Of a DNA stretch of 64,000 bases, positions 13,163 to 23,880 are shown piece after piece. The stretch is from contig CM057153.1 of NCBI GenBank assembly GCA_029962745.1, positions 15,044,525 through 15,108,524 of the forward strand, read 5' to 3'. The notes under the pieces are model-generated. The model was not told the origin of the DNA, did not search any database, and saw only the letters and a list, made by a program, of their open reading frames with translations. The stretch comes from Echinometra lucunter. Taxonomy: Eukaryota; Echinodermata; Echinoidea; Camarodonta; Echinometridae. Both the position numbers and the translations under genes were made by a program. How positions within the stretch are numbered: position 1 is the first letter of the stretch; each line of letters opens with the position of its first letter.

Positions 13163-13899
13163 ATTCTCTCACTTTTTTTCTAATATTAGTTGGAAAAGAA
13201 TGTGTTCACTTTTTGTTAATCTGGATGGTTTGTTTTAGATGCAACAGGTAATTTCTTATCCAATATAAATTGCAGTTCTTTGCATTATTTGTACCGTGAT
13301 GGTGTTTTCAAATATTTATTCAAGGTAGAATAGTAGTCATATACACAGGCTTTTTGTTTGAAAATACACATGTATAAAAATTTGAGGAAATGAAACTGAC
13401 TATAGTTCTAAACTAGCTTTTCCTTTTCAAGAAAATGGGGTTGTGCACAGGATCAGTACAAAGAGTTTCTCGGGTTCTTCAATGTTTTAAGAACGAGACT
13501 CATTTTGCTTACCCAATTTTTTATGGGGCAAAATTAATCTGTGAGTACAGGCCATTCCAAATTTCCGATTCGAAGGAAACGGATGTGACGTAAGGGAAGA
13601 AATCTACATAAAGAATCGAGCGTTCTTCAAGGTGTTTTATTTCTCATTTCTTGTGAGACATATTGGGGACACAAAATTCGAGACGTACTTAAAATTAATG
13701 TATACTTCCATTTCGTTCTCAAGGTAAGGATCTTGCTATTTTTGTCTAATTATAACGATTTTTTCGCAGTTTTTTCACTCGACTGGGGAGTCCTTTCAAC
13801 AGGTGTGTGATTACGACTTTATTCGTGGATCAGGTCTTTGGATGAAGTGAGAAAATAATGTTCCGCTACAGTGCAGTGCTGTGAATAGCATCAGGATCA

Positions 13900-14470
13900 G
13901 TATCATCGTCCTCGCTGTCGTCATCAGTATCACCAGTAACACCATCTCACCAGTACCGTCATCAACGACATCATGATTATCATTTTTATGATTATTATCA
14001 CCATCACTATTAAACATCAGCATCATCATTAATATCACCATTATCATCAACATCATCATCATCATCATTGTCATCATCAACACTAATATCATGAACAAGG
14101 TTCATCCTGTACATCATCATAACCATGGGCGTCAATCAGGGGGAGACAGAGGGACTCCCTCCAATTTCAAGGATGGACACAATAGGGCATCCCTTCCCCC
14201 CCCCCCCCCCCCCCTCGAAAAAGGGTTTATAAGCTGAGGACCTTTTGTGTTTGTGTGTGTTCAAAAAATTGTTTGTGTCACTCGCAAAGTTTTTTGAGAG
14301 TGTCCCTTAAAATATAAAGGGATTGACGCCCCCTGTCATCATTATCAACATCATCGTTATTACCATCATCATTAGTGTTATCGTTAACACCACCGTCATC
14401 ATCATCGTCATCATCATCATCATCATCATCATCATCTTAGCAGTTTTAATATCATCATTACCATCATTAC
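13900..14470. repeat. (ATC)n microsatellite interrupted by an insertion
   Basis: ATC/CAT triplets fill 13900-14120 and resume at 14336-14440. The element at 14124-14335 sits between them. Confidence 0.85.
14124..14335. mobile_element. MITE with GGGCGTCAATC ends inside the (ATC)n tract
   Basis: The left end CATGGGCGTCAATC and the right end, inverted, CAGGGGGCGTCAATC share GGGCGTCAATC. Flanking triplet repeats hide any target duplication. 54868-55140 begins with the same CGGGCGTCAATC and shares AGCTGAGGA and GGGACAC blocks. Confidence 0.65.
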
Positions 14471-14617
14471 CTCTTTGGCTGAAAGCCGGTGCTGAAAGAC
14501 TATATGTATTCATTATTGTATTCTCGCCAAGAAAAAACAAAATCATAATGAATATCTTAATGCAAAGATGAAAAGAGTGAAGGTTCAAATCCGTGGAATT
14601 TCATTAGAAGCACAACT

Positions 14618-15040
14618 TAAAGCCAGCCGCACACTATACGATCCGTCTGCGATCCGATTTTGGAAAAATTTGTTATAGCATTTGATATGAACATTTAAAC
14701 GTGTAAAATCTTCATGGTCAAAGTTCCGAATAGTCGTATACATACTAAAATCGAAATTCCGGGCTAATGCGAGCCTCCCTGTAGGAATAAAAGCGAATTC
14801 AATCCCGAATCGTAGTGACGTCATAGCAATCATGCGATCGGCTACGATTTGAAGCCGATTTGGCCTTTCCTTCGACCACAAGGCATGCAGTTCACTAAAA
14901 TTTTGATTTTAGTATTCCTATCATTATTTCGAACTTCAAATAAGATCATTTCACTAGTTTAAACTTTCATATTTAATGCAAAATGCCATTTGTTCGAAAA
15001 TCGGGTCGCAGTCGGATCGCATAGTGTGCGGCGGGCTTTA
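14618..15040. mobile_element. MITE with inverted ends of about 40 bp
   Basis: The left end TAAAGCCAGCCGCACACTAT and the right end, inverted, TAAAGCCCGCCGCACACTAT agree in 19 of 20 bases, and GCGATCCGA follows on both sides. A TA target duplication is possible but not certain. Confidence 0.8.
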
Positions 15041-16499
15041 GCAACGTTTAGATTCCTGATTACAGTTTTTTCCAGGTTTTATTCATTCCACTGCATTCAT
15101 TCAGAAAATTAATTCTGAAACACAGAAAAAAGTGTAGCCAACCATACGATGAAAAATTATAGGTTGATACTTAAGGGTGTAACTGAATGTGGGATGCAAA
15201 CGTTTTGAATAGCAGATTTTAGCTCTCAAAACTAAAAGCTCTTAGTAAGATTAATGTGTCTTTCAGGAGTCTATCCTATTTAGTTTGTCGACAACCATGT
15301 GTTTTTGTTATATGCACTACTGTTGTGATAACCCTGCATGTTCCGACTCAAAAACATGAAAGGGGATAGATTTTTCATGTTCCAATCACACTAAAAGAAC
15401 GGCAGAAATCATTTCTGTATTGCAAATTATTCTTGATGCAAGGTCAGGAAAATTTAGAAGTGAAAGATGTGCAGCTGGCCCGTACATCAAATCGATGGAT
15501 AGTCGTGAGACAAGATGGTTGTCTTTCCTGCCAGAGAAATTAAGTCCCCTTGTTCCCTGACGAGAAATCCTTTATGGGAGTAGATTAAGCGACATGCATA
15601 AATTTGGATGCAAACCATATACAAATCTTTTTCTTTAAGTTTAAGTGGCCCTGACCGAATCTCTTGAATGTTTTAGGGTTATGCTCTATCTTGGAGTCCT
15701 AAGACGGGTCTTTTTATCTTGTACTAACCATGTATAAGTTCTTAATGGGTCGAACATGAAAGGTAATAATAGTGGTGTAAAAATTATGTTCTGTCTTTGT
15801 GCATGGTGAAAATAAAGAATGAGGAAGGCCGTTTCAACCTTTCTGAATTTCACTATATAATGATAAGCTGTCAGATTAATGGTGTATACCAAACTCCTCT
15901 GATGGCGGTCATCTGCAAGTGATTAATCGTCAGTCTTGTTTACCACGAATGCAGAAAAAACAAAAACCGCAGAGTTAAGTTGAAGGCCGCTAATTTTACG
16001 GAAATTTCACCGATGAAGATGATTGTGCTGAATTCCAGCTAGGAGAAATATGACGTAATGATTACGTTAGACTATAATACCGTAGCCAACTGACATGACT
16101 GATGACGATCTTTTTAATGTACATGTATGTGCCCATGTTTTGAGATTTATGTTTTTCTTTTCATACAACATATACTTGGAGACAGGCCAACAATGTTGAT
16201 CGTTATTATTAAAGGCAAAAAAAACTCCGCATATAATATATACTCGCAAAACTAATATAGATTTTTTAAAAGTTGAAAATATATGAAAGTCTTGTTTACC
16301 TAAGCTTAAAAACCCCAACATCAATAAAAAGAGCAAAATTTATAGACCAATCACAAGTAACTCAATTACATACAAAGACCTTTTCACAATGTATCTTAAA
16401 AATGATAATTCGTCTGACTCTCCGTCTTCTTTTAGCCCACTACAGCCTTTTTATCGAGTAAACTTATAAAAGGTATTACAGAAACCAGTCATACAGATA
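15041..16499. other. No gene seen
   Basis: AT-rich. If the scaffold order is right this is intron or 5' flank of the TRPC gene, yet no ankyrin-repeat or S1 exon is recognisable. Confidence 0.55.
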
Positions 16500-16567
16500 G
16501 TATCTGTATTTCTGTAAAGCGCTTAGAGACTCTGTTGGAGATGTATAGGCGCTATATAAATCCAGAA

Positions 16568-16604
<37 letters not shown>

Positions 16605-16606
16605 GT
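16500..16606 (+). mobile_element. SINE/LINE 3' tail with (ATT)n end
   Basis: TGTAAAGCGCTTAGAGACT...GGCGCTATATAAATCC followed by ATT triplets is the 3' tail shared by many deuterostome SINEs and their partner LINEs. Only the tail is recognisable. Confidence 0.75.
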
Positions 16607-16647
16607 AGTACCCATCTTTGACTCATTTGGTTACATCAATGTTCATA

Positions 16648-17147
16648 NNNNNNNNNNNNNNNNNNNNNNNNNNNNNNNNNNNNNNNNNNNNNNNNNNNNN
16701 NNNNNNNNNNNNNNNNNNNNNNNNNNNNNNNNNNNNNNNNNNNNNNNNNNNNNNNNNNNNNNNNNNNNNNNNNNNNNNNNNNNNNNNNNNNNNNNNNNNN
16801 NNNNNNNNNNNNNNNNNNNNNNNNNNNNNNNNNNNNNNNNNNNNNNNNNNNNNNNNNNNNNNNNNNNNNNNNNNNNNNNNNNNNNNNNNNNNNNNNNNNN
16901 NNNNNNNNNNNNNNNNNNNNNNNNNNNNNNNNNNNNNNNNNNNNNNNNNNNNNNNNNNNNNNNNNNNNNNNNNNNNNNNNNNNNNNNNNNNNNNNNNNNN
17001 NNNNNNNNNNNNNNNNNNNNNNNNNNNNNNNNNNNNNNNNNNNNNNNNNNNNNNNNNNNNNNNNNNNNNNNNNNNNNNNNNNNNNNNNNNNNNNNNNNNN
17101 NNNNNNNNNNNNNNNNNNNNNNNNNNNNNNNNNNNNNNNNNNNNNNN
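16648..17147. other. Assembly gap, 500 N
   Basis: Exactly 500 N, a conventional placeholder, so the true length is unknown. It cuts into the first visible TRPC exon and probably hides S1 and earlier exons. Order and orientation of 1-16647 relative to the rest depend on the scaffolding. Confidence 0.99.
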
Positions 17148-17296
17148 TGACCGCCCTCTTGCGAGAACGTCTGAACACAACCACTGGCACATGTCTCTCG
17201 ATCTTCCCTGCGTCTCGAAGAATGAAGACTACGTGATCCAGCTTCGTTTTTTCTCCCTCACGCCCCTTGAGATAGTCATACTGATATTCCTCATAG
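17148..17296 (+). CDS. TRPC exon A: S1-S2 extracellular loop and start of S2 (5' truncated by gap)
   Basis: Reading from 17149 gives 49 codons, ending with the hydrophobic stretch [12 protein letters not shown] at the start of S2. The donor CATAG|GTAAGTG leaves one G, which joins the GG of the next exon to make glycine. The segment upstream of S2 ([18 protein letters not shown]) fits the S1-S2 loop of TRPC channels. The true 5' splice site lies inside the N run. Confidence 0.8.
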
Positions 17297-20200
17297 GTAA
17301 GTGTAAAACCTTCCACCACCATAATAATAGAAGTGAAAGCATCATCGACTTCAAATGATTTACCAAAAGGCAGTTTGAATATTCCAAGAATTTTTTTTTC
17401 AGATCGACAAAGTGATCCTTTGACTTTCTAATGAGCCGAAATACATTCAATGCCAATGCCCCTTTGCTTTATCCAGGTGAGAGGCTCTAGACGGACAGAC
17501 TCGAAAATCTGTGTGGCATCAAGGTCAATAATGTTTGATCTGTTAACATCCCCAAAGTAGTCGAGAGATACGAGAATGTTTATGATTATATTATTACGCT
17601 TCTCTCCATTTCGACAGGGTTCCTTTGGGGTGAGATCAAGCAACTGTGGGCGGAAGGACTCCGGTGCCTACCTAGGCTTCAGTATGAGGAATTGGATCGG
17701 ATATCGCATGTTGAATCTTCTACCTGGCCTCGTGCACACTCAATATCCTCAGAATGTGACCCGTGCCCCGTCTGGCCATAGACTTCTTTACATGGCCACT
17801 GTTGAATGCCGCCCTTGTTTGCTATAACAAAAAACCCGGTAGCTGAACGCACTTCTACTACTGCAAAGACGGTATGATTTTACAGTTCTACCATTTCCCT
17901 TCATATTTTTCTTCTCAAGTATATCAGTGCTTCTGTTTTTCCCTATGTCATAGCATCCCTAAAGATTCATCAGTGGCATCATAGACATTCGAAAGTTCCC
18001 GCGTCATCGTAAATGACAAGACGAAATGCAGCAGACATGTCTGGACGTGAAAATTGAAGATATTTGTCATATTTTGTGAGAGTAAACTGTTGTCTTTCTA
18101 CTTTCCACTGGCTTGTCTTCATCAACAAAATCCCATCATTCATCAATTTTTCCATTTGCGTTCTTTTGTCTCTATATCACCGTATTCTAAGACATGTCTT
18201 GATCAGTCCATGTTATTACAATTGACTTTACTATTATACTCTATTTAGCTACTCTGATTCGTACAAAAAGTTTTAGATTTGTAAACCACATACATCGCTT
18301 CTCTTAAAAAGCATCTTGAATTGATTTTATTCCTTGTCAACCCACTTTTAGCCCTTCCAAGGGGATCCTTTATTTAACAACATTGTCATACAATGTAAAC
18401 TCTTAAAGAATTTTAAAGTTATATGCTTTGCCCTTTTTGATGTATTTAACTGTAAATGACAAAGGAGTTGTCTTTCTAAATCCACTGTATAGCCGATTGA
18501 GCCTATAAAATACACTTTTCACAGAGATGGATGTCTTTAATAAAAGCCTATCAACAACCCTCTCTTCTCATAGAGCGATCAATGTGGCACAACGACGATC
18601 CTGTCTTCGTGTCTGAGGCCCTGTATGCTCTCGCCAATGTTCTCAGCTTCTCTCGTCTCTCCTACATCCTCCCCGTCAGTGAGTTCCTGGGGCCGCTTCA
18701 GATCTCTCTCGGTAGGATGCTAGGGGACATTCTCCGTTTTGCTGTCGTCTTCATCGTCGTCTTCCTAGCGTTCTTCTGCTCCATGTTCAACCTCTACTAT
18801 TCGTATGAAGATTCCAAGTTTGGCAAGTATGTATCCAAGGAAGATACAAATCTATAGTCATTTTATTGAGCAGTAAATTCGGAGTATGAAAAGATTAAGG
18901 CCTATTGGACTATCAAAAAAAAAAATCATTGGGAAATACCCAACCCCCCCCCCCCCCCTCAATAAAAAAACCACAAAACAAAAACACAACACCAACAAAA
19001 AACAAACAAAACAAAACAAAACAAAAATCATATTCATTAAAAGTTTAAAAGACGTAATTTTTTCCAAAGTGAGGTATCCAAAGCTCAAATGAACAGTATT
19101 ACATTTTGACTAGAAACCAAGGAGATATTTTAAGCCCTTTAGTCGGAAAGAAATGCCGATCTTCTGGTGAATAGCAGTGACCAGAGCAAGGCACCTACTA
19201 AACATGTTAAACCCTTTGCATCGTACATCGTAAAATATTTCTCTCTATGCATGTGAGGCCTCAATGGAGAAGGGTTATTGAAACATCATAATCTTAATGC
19301 ATGATCTTTCAAATCTGTTCTAAGTCGGGCGGTAGCAATGTGGTAGCCTTTAGTTTGTGAAGTGACGAGGCCCTTTTTTCTGCTATAATAAATAAAGATA
19401 TCAGAGAAATCCGACCATCCAAATATTTCAGAGCATGGAGATCGAGGACGGATGAAATAAGAGGTGCCGTAGTCGAGTGGTTTAAGGTGCTTGACTGGAG
19501 ATGCGAAGGTCCGGGGTCGATTCCCGGCACGGCACTTATGTCCTTGAGCAAGGCATTTTATCTGCATTGCTGTATTATCGTCTATCAAAGAAAGTGATGT
19601 GCTATATGCATGTTGATACCAACGTGTACGTATTTAAAAACAAACAAAACAAAACAGAACGTTATTTTTCTTTTTGTTGTTGTTTCTTTCTTGACCACCT
19701 CAGTTTCGGCCAGGCGTTCTTGACACTCTTCTGGGCTCTCTTCGGCCTCGGTAACCCTGCCGACCCCAGGCTTCGGCATAACGTTACAGACAACAGCACA
19801 ACGATGGTGTTCGGCGGTAGGGGAGGATACCTCATCACCGAGTCGTTTGGTACCATGCTCTACATGATCTACTACGTGGTGATGGGGCTAGTCATGCTAA
19901 ACATGCTCATTGCTATGATGAGCAACTCCTTCCAGGAAATTAATGTGAGTTTGGCAGTGAGGTGCAGTGCCGCACTTGATGCTCTACGCGCGTTTTAAGT
20001 CTTTTTGTAATGACAATTATTGTTACTTTCCAAATATGTTATTAGGTGTTTATTTTATCTTTTACACATTTCAAAATTCAAATTCATATTTATTCATTTC
20101 TAACAGAAAGAAAAGAAATACAATGACATTGCATGGGTATAATTACAGGAAAATATGAAAAAAGATATATACATTTTCATTTTCTTTTTATGAATAAACA

Positions 20201-21061
20201 CAATAAATTGTTATTTAACGAAATTCGACGACTCAAATTTCAAAATGCTGATAAAGTTTCTGCATTGTAATATAATTTATATTTGCATTTTTCTCTCCAG
20301 AATTTATGCTAAATATTTCATATTTTTGTAAAGCACACCAGTGGAGAATTTACAAACATCACTTCATTTTTTCCTTTGTCGTGTTTGTGGAGACATAGTT
20401 GCATTTCTATTTGCCTATATGTTTCCCTTTAGCAGTATAGTATCCCTAGTATTGAGTTGACAGATTTTCTCATTTCCGTTTTGAAATTGTAGAGTGAGCA
20501 GGATGTGGAGTGGAAATTTGCCCGGGCTCAGCTATGGATGTCTTACTTTGAGAAAGGCGCCACCATTCCTGTTCCTTTCAACATCGTTCCATCACCCAAA
20601 TCCTTCATGCATCTTTACAAGTGGGTTTCCAGGCGGGTGACGAAATTTAGACAAGGGTCACCGTCAAGGGATAGCAACCAGGTGCCCCTGGGAGAAAGGG
20701 TAAGCAATTCATGCTCAAGTCACACGACTACATCGACATCCAAACCGACCGATCATAGACAAAGTCGGTGGCCATTCGGGGTATATAGCAATCTTGTGTT
20801 TAGTCTATTGCCGGTGTGGCAGGAACGGGGCTAGGGGGGAGGGGGGCAAGGGCCAACATTCCCCCCCCCCCATTCATTTTTCAAGTGACCCCCCCCCCAA
20901 AAAAAAAAAAAAAAAGAGGAGAAAAAGAAGGGGAAAAAAGAGGAAGAAGAAGAAGAAAGAAGAGTATGGGGATATAGAGGGCTGGGTCATGCAACTATAT
21001 AATGCCCTTATTTGTTCATGTAAAACGTAGATAAAGTCAGCTATGTGTCATCTCCCCTCTC

Positions 21062-21095
<34 letters not shown>

Positions 21096-23880
21096 CCACC
21101 CCCCCCCCCCCCCCCCCCTCCCCCATCAAAATATCTTGGCGCCGTCCCTGCGATGTGGTCAGTGTTGATCTAGTCCGTGTCACCTGAGTATCAAAGATCC
21201 TAACTGATCATTATTGACATCACGGTTATGCCACAACGTTACATAAACACTAATATTAATATGATTAGAAGGCAGTTTCAACGAGGAGAGCAGTTTGGGG
21301 TGTTACAAGAGAAAGTTAGTATGTCGGGTGATGCCCTTTAACTTTCCTTCAGCTTTCAAAAATATAATCGTACGACGATTTGTTAAATTGTTAAAATTTG
21401 TCCAATAGTCTGTTCCCCCTCCAAAAAAAAAAAGATGTAGCGACAACCCGATGTGATGGAGAGATGACTTTAATGGTTGATAAGCAATAGGTTCATGTAA
21501 GGTTTTTCAGGCAAGAATAGCAACAAAGGCACTAGTAACGGATTAAGAAGAGAGTAGGAAATTCATTAGCGTAACTCCGCTAATTGAAAATATAGGAAGA
21601 CATGATAGTTTAGATTTTAGTCTGCAAACCCACAAAATTGTCGGCAAATTTTAATATGTTACTTTTTTGCTGGTCAGTAGGGAACAGGAACGTAACAACT
21701 CGGATTTGAATGTTGAAAGACACTCAAAAAAATCTGATTATGGCCATTTCAGAATGAGCAGGGTTGCCTGATTTCTAGAAAAGGGAAGACTCTCAAAGTT
21801 TACTGAAGAGGGAGGAGTGAAAGACATCGTAATATGAGGGATCGCAGATTAGTAAAAGCATACAGGGAATGTTGGCTCAATTGATAGAGCGTCCGCCTCA
21901 TGAACGGGTCACGGGTTCGATCTCCGGCCGTGTCATACCAAAGACTTTTTTAAAAATGGGACCTTCTGCCTTCTAGCCAGGCGCTCGGCATATGAGAATG
22001 GAGAAGGGTAATAATAACATATCATGTTATGGAGGGCCCGCTGGGAGAGCAGATGAAAAGCTTAAGTGGCTACTCTGGGTAAATAAGACGTTATTATTAT
22101 ACAATGACTGTTGAAACATTTTTTTTTCCACCCCAGAGAAATGGAGTCTTCAACATCCTGAATCGACTAGAACTCCGACGTGAGGAAAGCACACACGAGG
22201 TAATAATTCAAAAAAAATTAAACGTTTATCTCCGTTTTTCACCTCTATCTCGACCCCCCTTTTTCTTTTTTTTTTTTTTATTTCTCATCTTTCCCTTTTT
22301 CTCCCACTTTCGCCCTTTCTTTTGCAGATTTCCCAAACATTTAAATATATGATTATCGATGCTATATACTAAGTGTCGGAAGGGCTTGTACTCTATGTCG
22401 ACTTCTATGAGTTCCAAGCTTATTCTCGGTATCCTTTTAGAACGAGGAGTTTCGTTAATCATGTTAATCTAGCTGTACTTATTGCTTTCTTTCTTTTATT
22501 CGCCTTACAGAGTATCACTAAAGGCATTATCAAACGATATCTCTTCAAACTACAGAGGGATAAGGACAATGACGAAGTAAACGAAGGTTAGTATCGCTTT
22601 GTCCACTGTGTCGATGAACATAGGGAGGGGTGGGATCTTCGGTGGGATGCCAGAGTTGTGGTTTGAATATCATGTGAGCCTATATTTAATCAGTTTCATG
22701 CCAAATTGCCAATTTTCTTTTTGGTAGCAGAAACTGCATAACCGTTGATATTTTTTTTTCTCTCTCTCTTTTCACAGGAGAGCTAGATGAAATCAAGAAT
22801 GATATATCGAGCCTTCGGTTTGAGCTCATGGAGCAGTTACGAGCACCAAAGACTCCTTGTGCTCCCGTGGCCCCATCAAGTGCTCCCGCATTCACCTTCT
22901 CATTTCCAAGTGCGACGGCCAACAAAATGACCCCTAAGGATACCGACATCAGCATGGAGCTGAGCGCGTTGAAGACGAAAATAACAGAGCTTACCAGACA
23001 CGTCGAGACATTGACTACTGCAACTTTATCACGGCAAGCTGTTGTTCTTAACAAGAACAGTAGCAGAAATGGCAATGAGAGGGCGGGCTTTGCTGATTTG
23101 CATCACGGTAGTGCTACCAGCTTGAGGACCAGCTTGGATAGCGATTGTGGCAGGGTGGAATATGACCCGCAAGGTAGACGTGGATCTTGTCCAAGAGTAC
23201 TGGAGCTTAGTGAAATCGCAATGAACTATGATGATAGTGAGCGACAACAAGACGTGATTGTCAGGAACGCTGATCGTAGTGGAAGGAGGACGAGTACCGA
23301 CAGTGGTGACACGCGGCGCGAATCATTGCAAAGGGCGTACGATGTGACCGACCTTATTGCGTATGGTGATCATGACAAACAACATAACAATAATAATCAA
23401 AGGCCCGGTTACAGTAGCAGAGGATCCGGTCACACTGCCGAAAACAGGCGTCAGTCAAAGTCATCATCGGGTGTCAGGAGTGGGATACCAAATGAACATG
23501 ACAAACGAAGTATCTCAAGAACGCTCAGCCGGGGCAGCATACACGTCGGCTTTGACCTCGAGACGCGCCATGATCCCATCTTACGTATTGTTGATGAAGA
23601 CACCACCACCGGGAACTTTGAACCGGACAATGTAAATCACAGGGCATCCGATCTGTCCGGGTCTTCCGGCCAGGCCCGGGACTTTGAGAGTAGCGAAGGA
23701 ACATCAATGAGAAGTGGTGACGAGGGCGGTGTCTCGTATGACTTTGATGATAACCGTGCTGAGGGCGTATTCAGGAGACGTGAAAGGAATGGAAACGCAA
23801 GAGCGAGATACACACAAGATCAAGACAGTCTAGGGATGTCGATGGGACATTACAACATTGCTTTCTCTTTAGACGCGTGA
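17148..23880 (+). CDS. TRPC-type cation channel, 3' part (8 exons; TRPC3/6/7-like)
   Basis: Canonical TRP channel, a non-selective calcium-permeable channel of the plasma membrane usually gated downstream of phospholipase C. Exons: 17148-17296 (5' end lost in the gap), 17618 to about 17756, 18525-18826, 19704-19944, 20493-20699, 22137-22199, 22511-22586 and 22778-23880. From exon 3 onward all junctions are GT/AG and phases agree. Seen in the translation: S2 ([11 protein letters not shown] then [10 protein letters not shown]), S4-S5 linker [11 protein letters not shown], pore helix LFWALFGL, S6 with [14 protein letters not shown] box 1 EWKFAR, TRP box 2 [12 protein letters not shown], and a C-terminal helix ending [30 protein letters not shown] and [10 protein letters not shown] favour TRPC3/6/7 over TRPC1 or TRPC4/5. 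The N-terminal ankyrin repeats and S1 are not visible. The S2-S3 exon has two apparent frame breaks. The tail after the coiled coil runs about 340 residues, far longer than in vertebrate TRPC3/6/7. The subfamily call rests on recalled family motifs. Confidence 0.92.
17618..17756 (+). CDS. TRPC exon B: end of S2 and S3, with two apparent frame breaks
   Basis: The acceptor TTTCGACAG|GG opens [16 protein letters not shown], which matches the S2-S3 segment of TRPC channels. The homologous reading then moves to a second frame ([17 protein letters not shown]) near 17665, and to a third ([13 protein letters not shown]) near 17718. The third frame stops at 17751-17753. Each shift equals one extra base. 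The 3' boundary is therefore uncertain; a weak GT at 17750 (AGAAT|GTGACC) is one candidate. The flanking exons are intact, so an assembly or read error close to the gap is as likely as true decay. Confidence 0.7.
18525..18826 (+). CDS. TRPC exon C: S3-S4 loop, S4, S4-S5 linker, S5
   Basis: The acceptor TTTTCACAG|AGATGG is followed by 100 open codons and two bases, then donor [31 protein letters not shown] is the S3-S4 region, [10 protein letters not shown] is S4, [11 protein letters not shown] is the invariant S4-S5 linker, and the hydrophobic run [17 protein letters not shown] is S5. An alternative acceptor two bases downstream would join the uncertain end of exon B in another phase. Confidence 0.9.
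19465..19600 (+). mobile_element. tRNA-derived SINE in a TRPC intron
   Basis: 19465-19535 resembles a tRNA. It has box A (AGTCGAGTGGTT), box B (GGGTCGATTCC), a perfect 5-bp T stem and six of seven acceptor pairs. The D and anticodon stems do not pair well, so it is not a functional tRNA. The following GTCCTTGAGCAAGGCATTTT is a typical SINE body. It lies between exons C and D in the sense orientation. Confidence 0.75.
19704..19944 (+). CDS. TRPC exon D: pore helix, outer pore loop, S6
   Basis: The acceptor GACCACCTCAG|TTTCGG restores phase (AA+T) and the donor ATTAAT|GTGAGT ends in phase 0. [10 protein letters not shown] is the pore helix. The loop that follows holds two N-glycosylation sequons, NVT and NST (about 19780-19800), and a glycine-rich stretch FGGRGG. 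S6 ends [19 protein letters not shown], the most conserved TRPC segment. Confidence 0.95.
20493..20699 (+). CDS. TRPC exon E: TRP domain
   Basis: The acceptor AAATTGTAG|AGTGAG and donor AGAAAGG|GTAAGC enclose 69 codons in phase 0. TRP box 1 EWKFAR starts at 20508, then LWMSYFEKG, then TRP box 2 [13 protein letters not shown] basic segment ([13 protein letters not shown]) follows, as in other TRPC channels. Confidence 0.95.
20845..21122. repeat. Poly-C and purine simple repeats
   Basis: C tracts near 20860 and 20889, an AAG/GGA tract at 20900-20965, and a nearly pure C run at 21061-21119. It lies in the TRPC intron between exons E and F. Confidence 0.9.
21865..22100 (+). mobile_element. tRNA-derived SINE in the last long TRPC intron
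   Basis: Head with box A (TGGCTCAATTGATAGAGCG) and box B (GGTTCGATCTC). The body ends AAGTGGCTACTCTGGG and a TTATTATTAT tail. It stops about 35 bp before the acceptor of exon F, so its tail may contribute to the branch and pyrimidine region. Confidence 0.78.
22137..22199 (+). CDS. TRPC exon F: short linker exon
   Basis: The acceptor CACCCCAG|AGAAATGG and donor CACGAG|GTAATA enclose 21 codons in phase 0, [21 protein letters not shown]. It is charged and predicted helical, and sits between the TRP domain and the CIRB region. Small exons at this point would suit alternative splicing, but nothing here shows it. Confidence 0.85.
22511..22586 (+). CDS. TRPC exon G: CIRB region
   Basis: The acceptor CGCCTTACAG|AGTATC and donor ACGAAG|GTTAGT give 25 codons plus one base. 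[20 protein letters not shown] is the calmodulin/IP3-receptor-binding segment typical of TRPC3/6/7. Confidence 0.93.
22778..23880 (+). CDS. TRPC exon H: C-terminal coiled coil and long disordered tail, stop codon
   Basis: The acceptor TTTTCACAG|GAGAGC joins in phase. [21 protein letters not shown] completes the conserved C-terminal helix. A proline/alanine-rich linker follows, then a second short heptad-like stretch ([20 protein letters not shown]). About 270 residues rich in Ser, Arg, Asp, Gly and Asn come next, with no motif I recognise, ending NIAFSLDA and TGA at 23878-23880. The end does not look like the -TRL PDZ ligand of TRPC4/5. Confidence 0.93.

Noticed and set aside
12938..13251. 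Ser/Leu-rich membrane-like open frames
   Set aside because: They are translations of the (CT)n microsatellite.
16618..17358. A 246-codon open frame
   Set aside because: Most of it is the N run. Only the part from 17149 to 17296 is real coding sequence.
19465..19535. A functional tRNA gene
   Set aside because: T stem and acceptor pair well, but the D and anticodon arms do not, and SINE body sequence follows directly.
22686..23075. 129-codon frame antisense to TRPC exon H
   Set aside because: Shadow of the sense coding frame with no recognisable domain.
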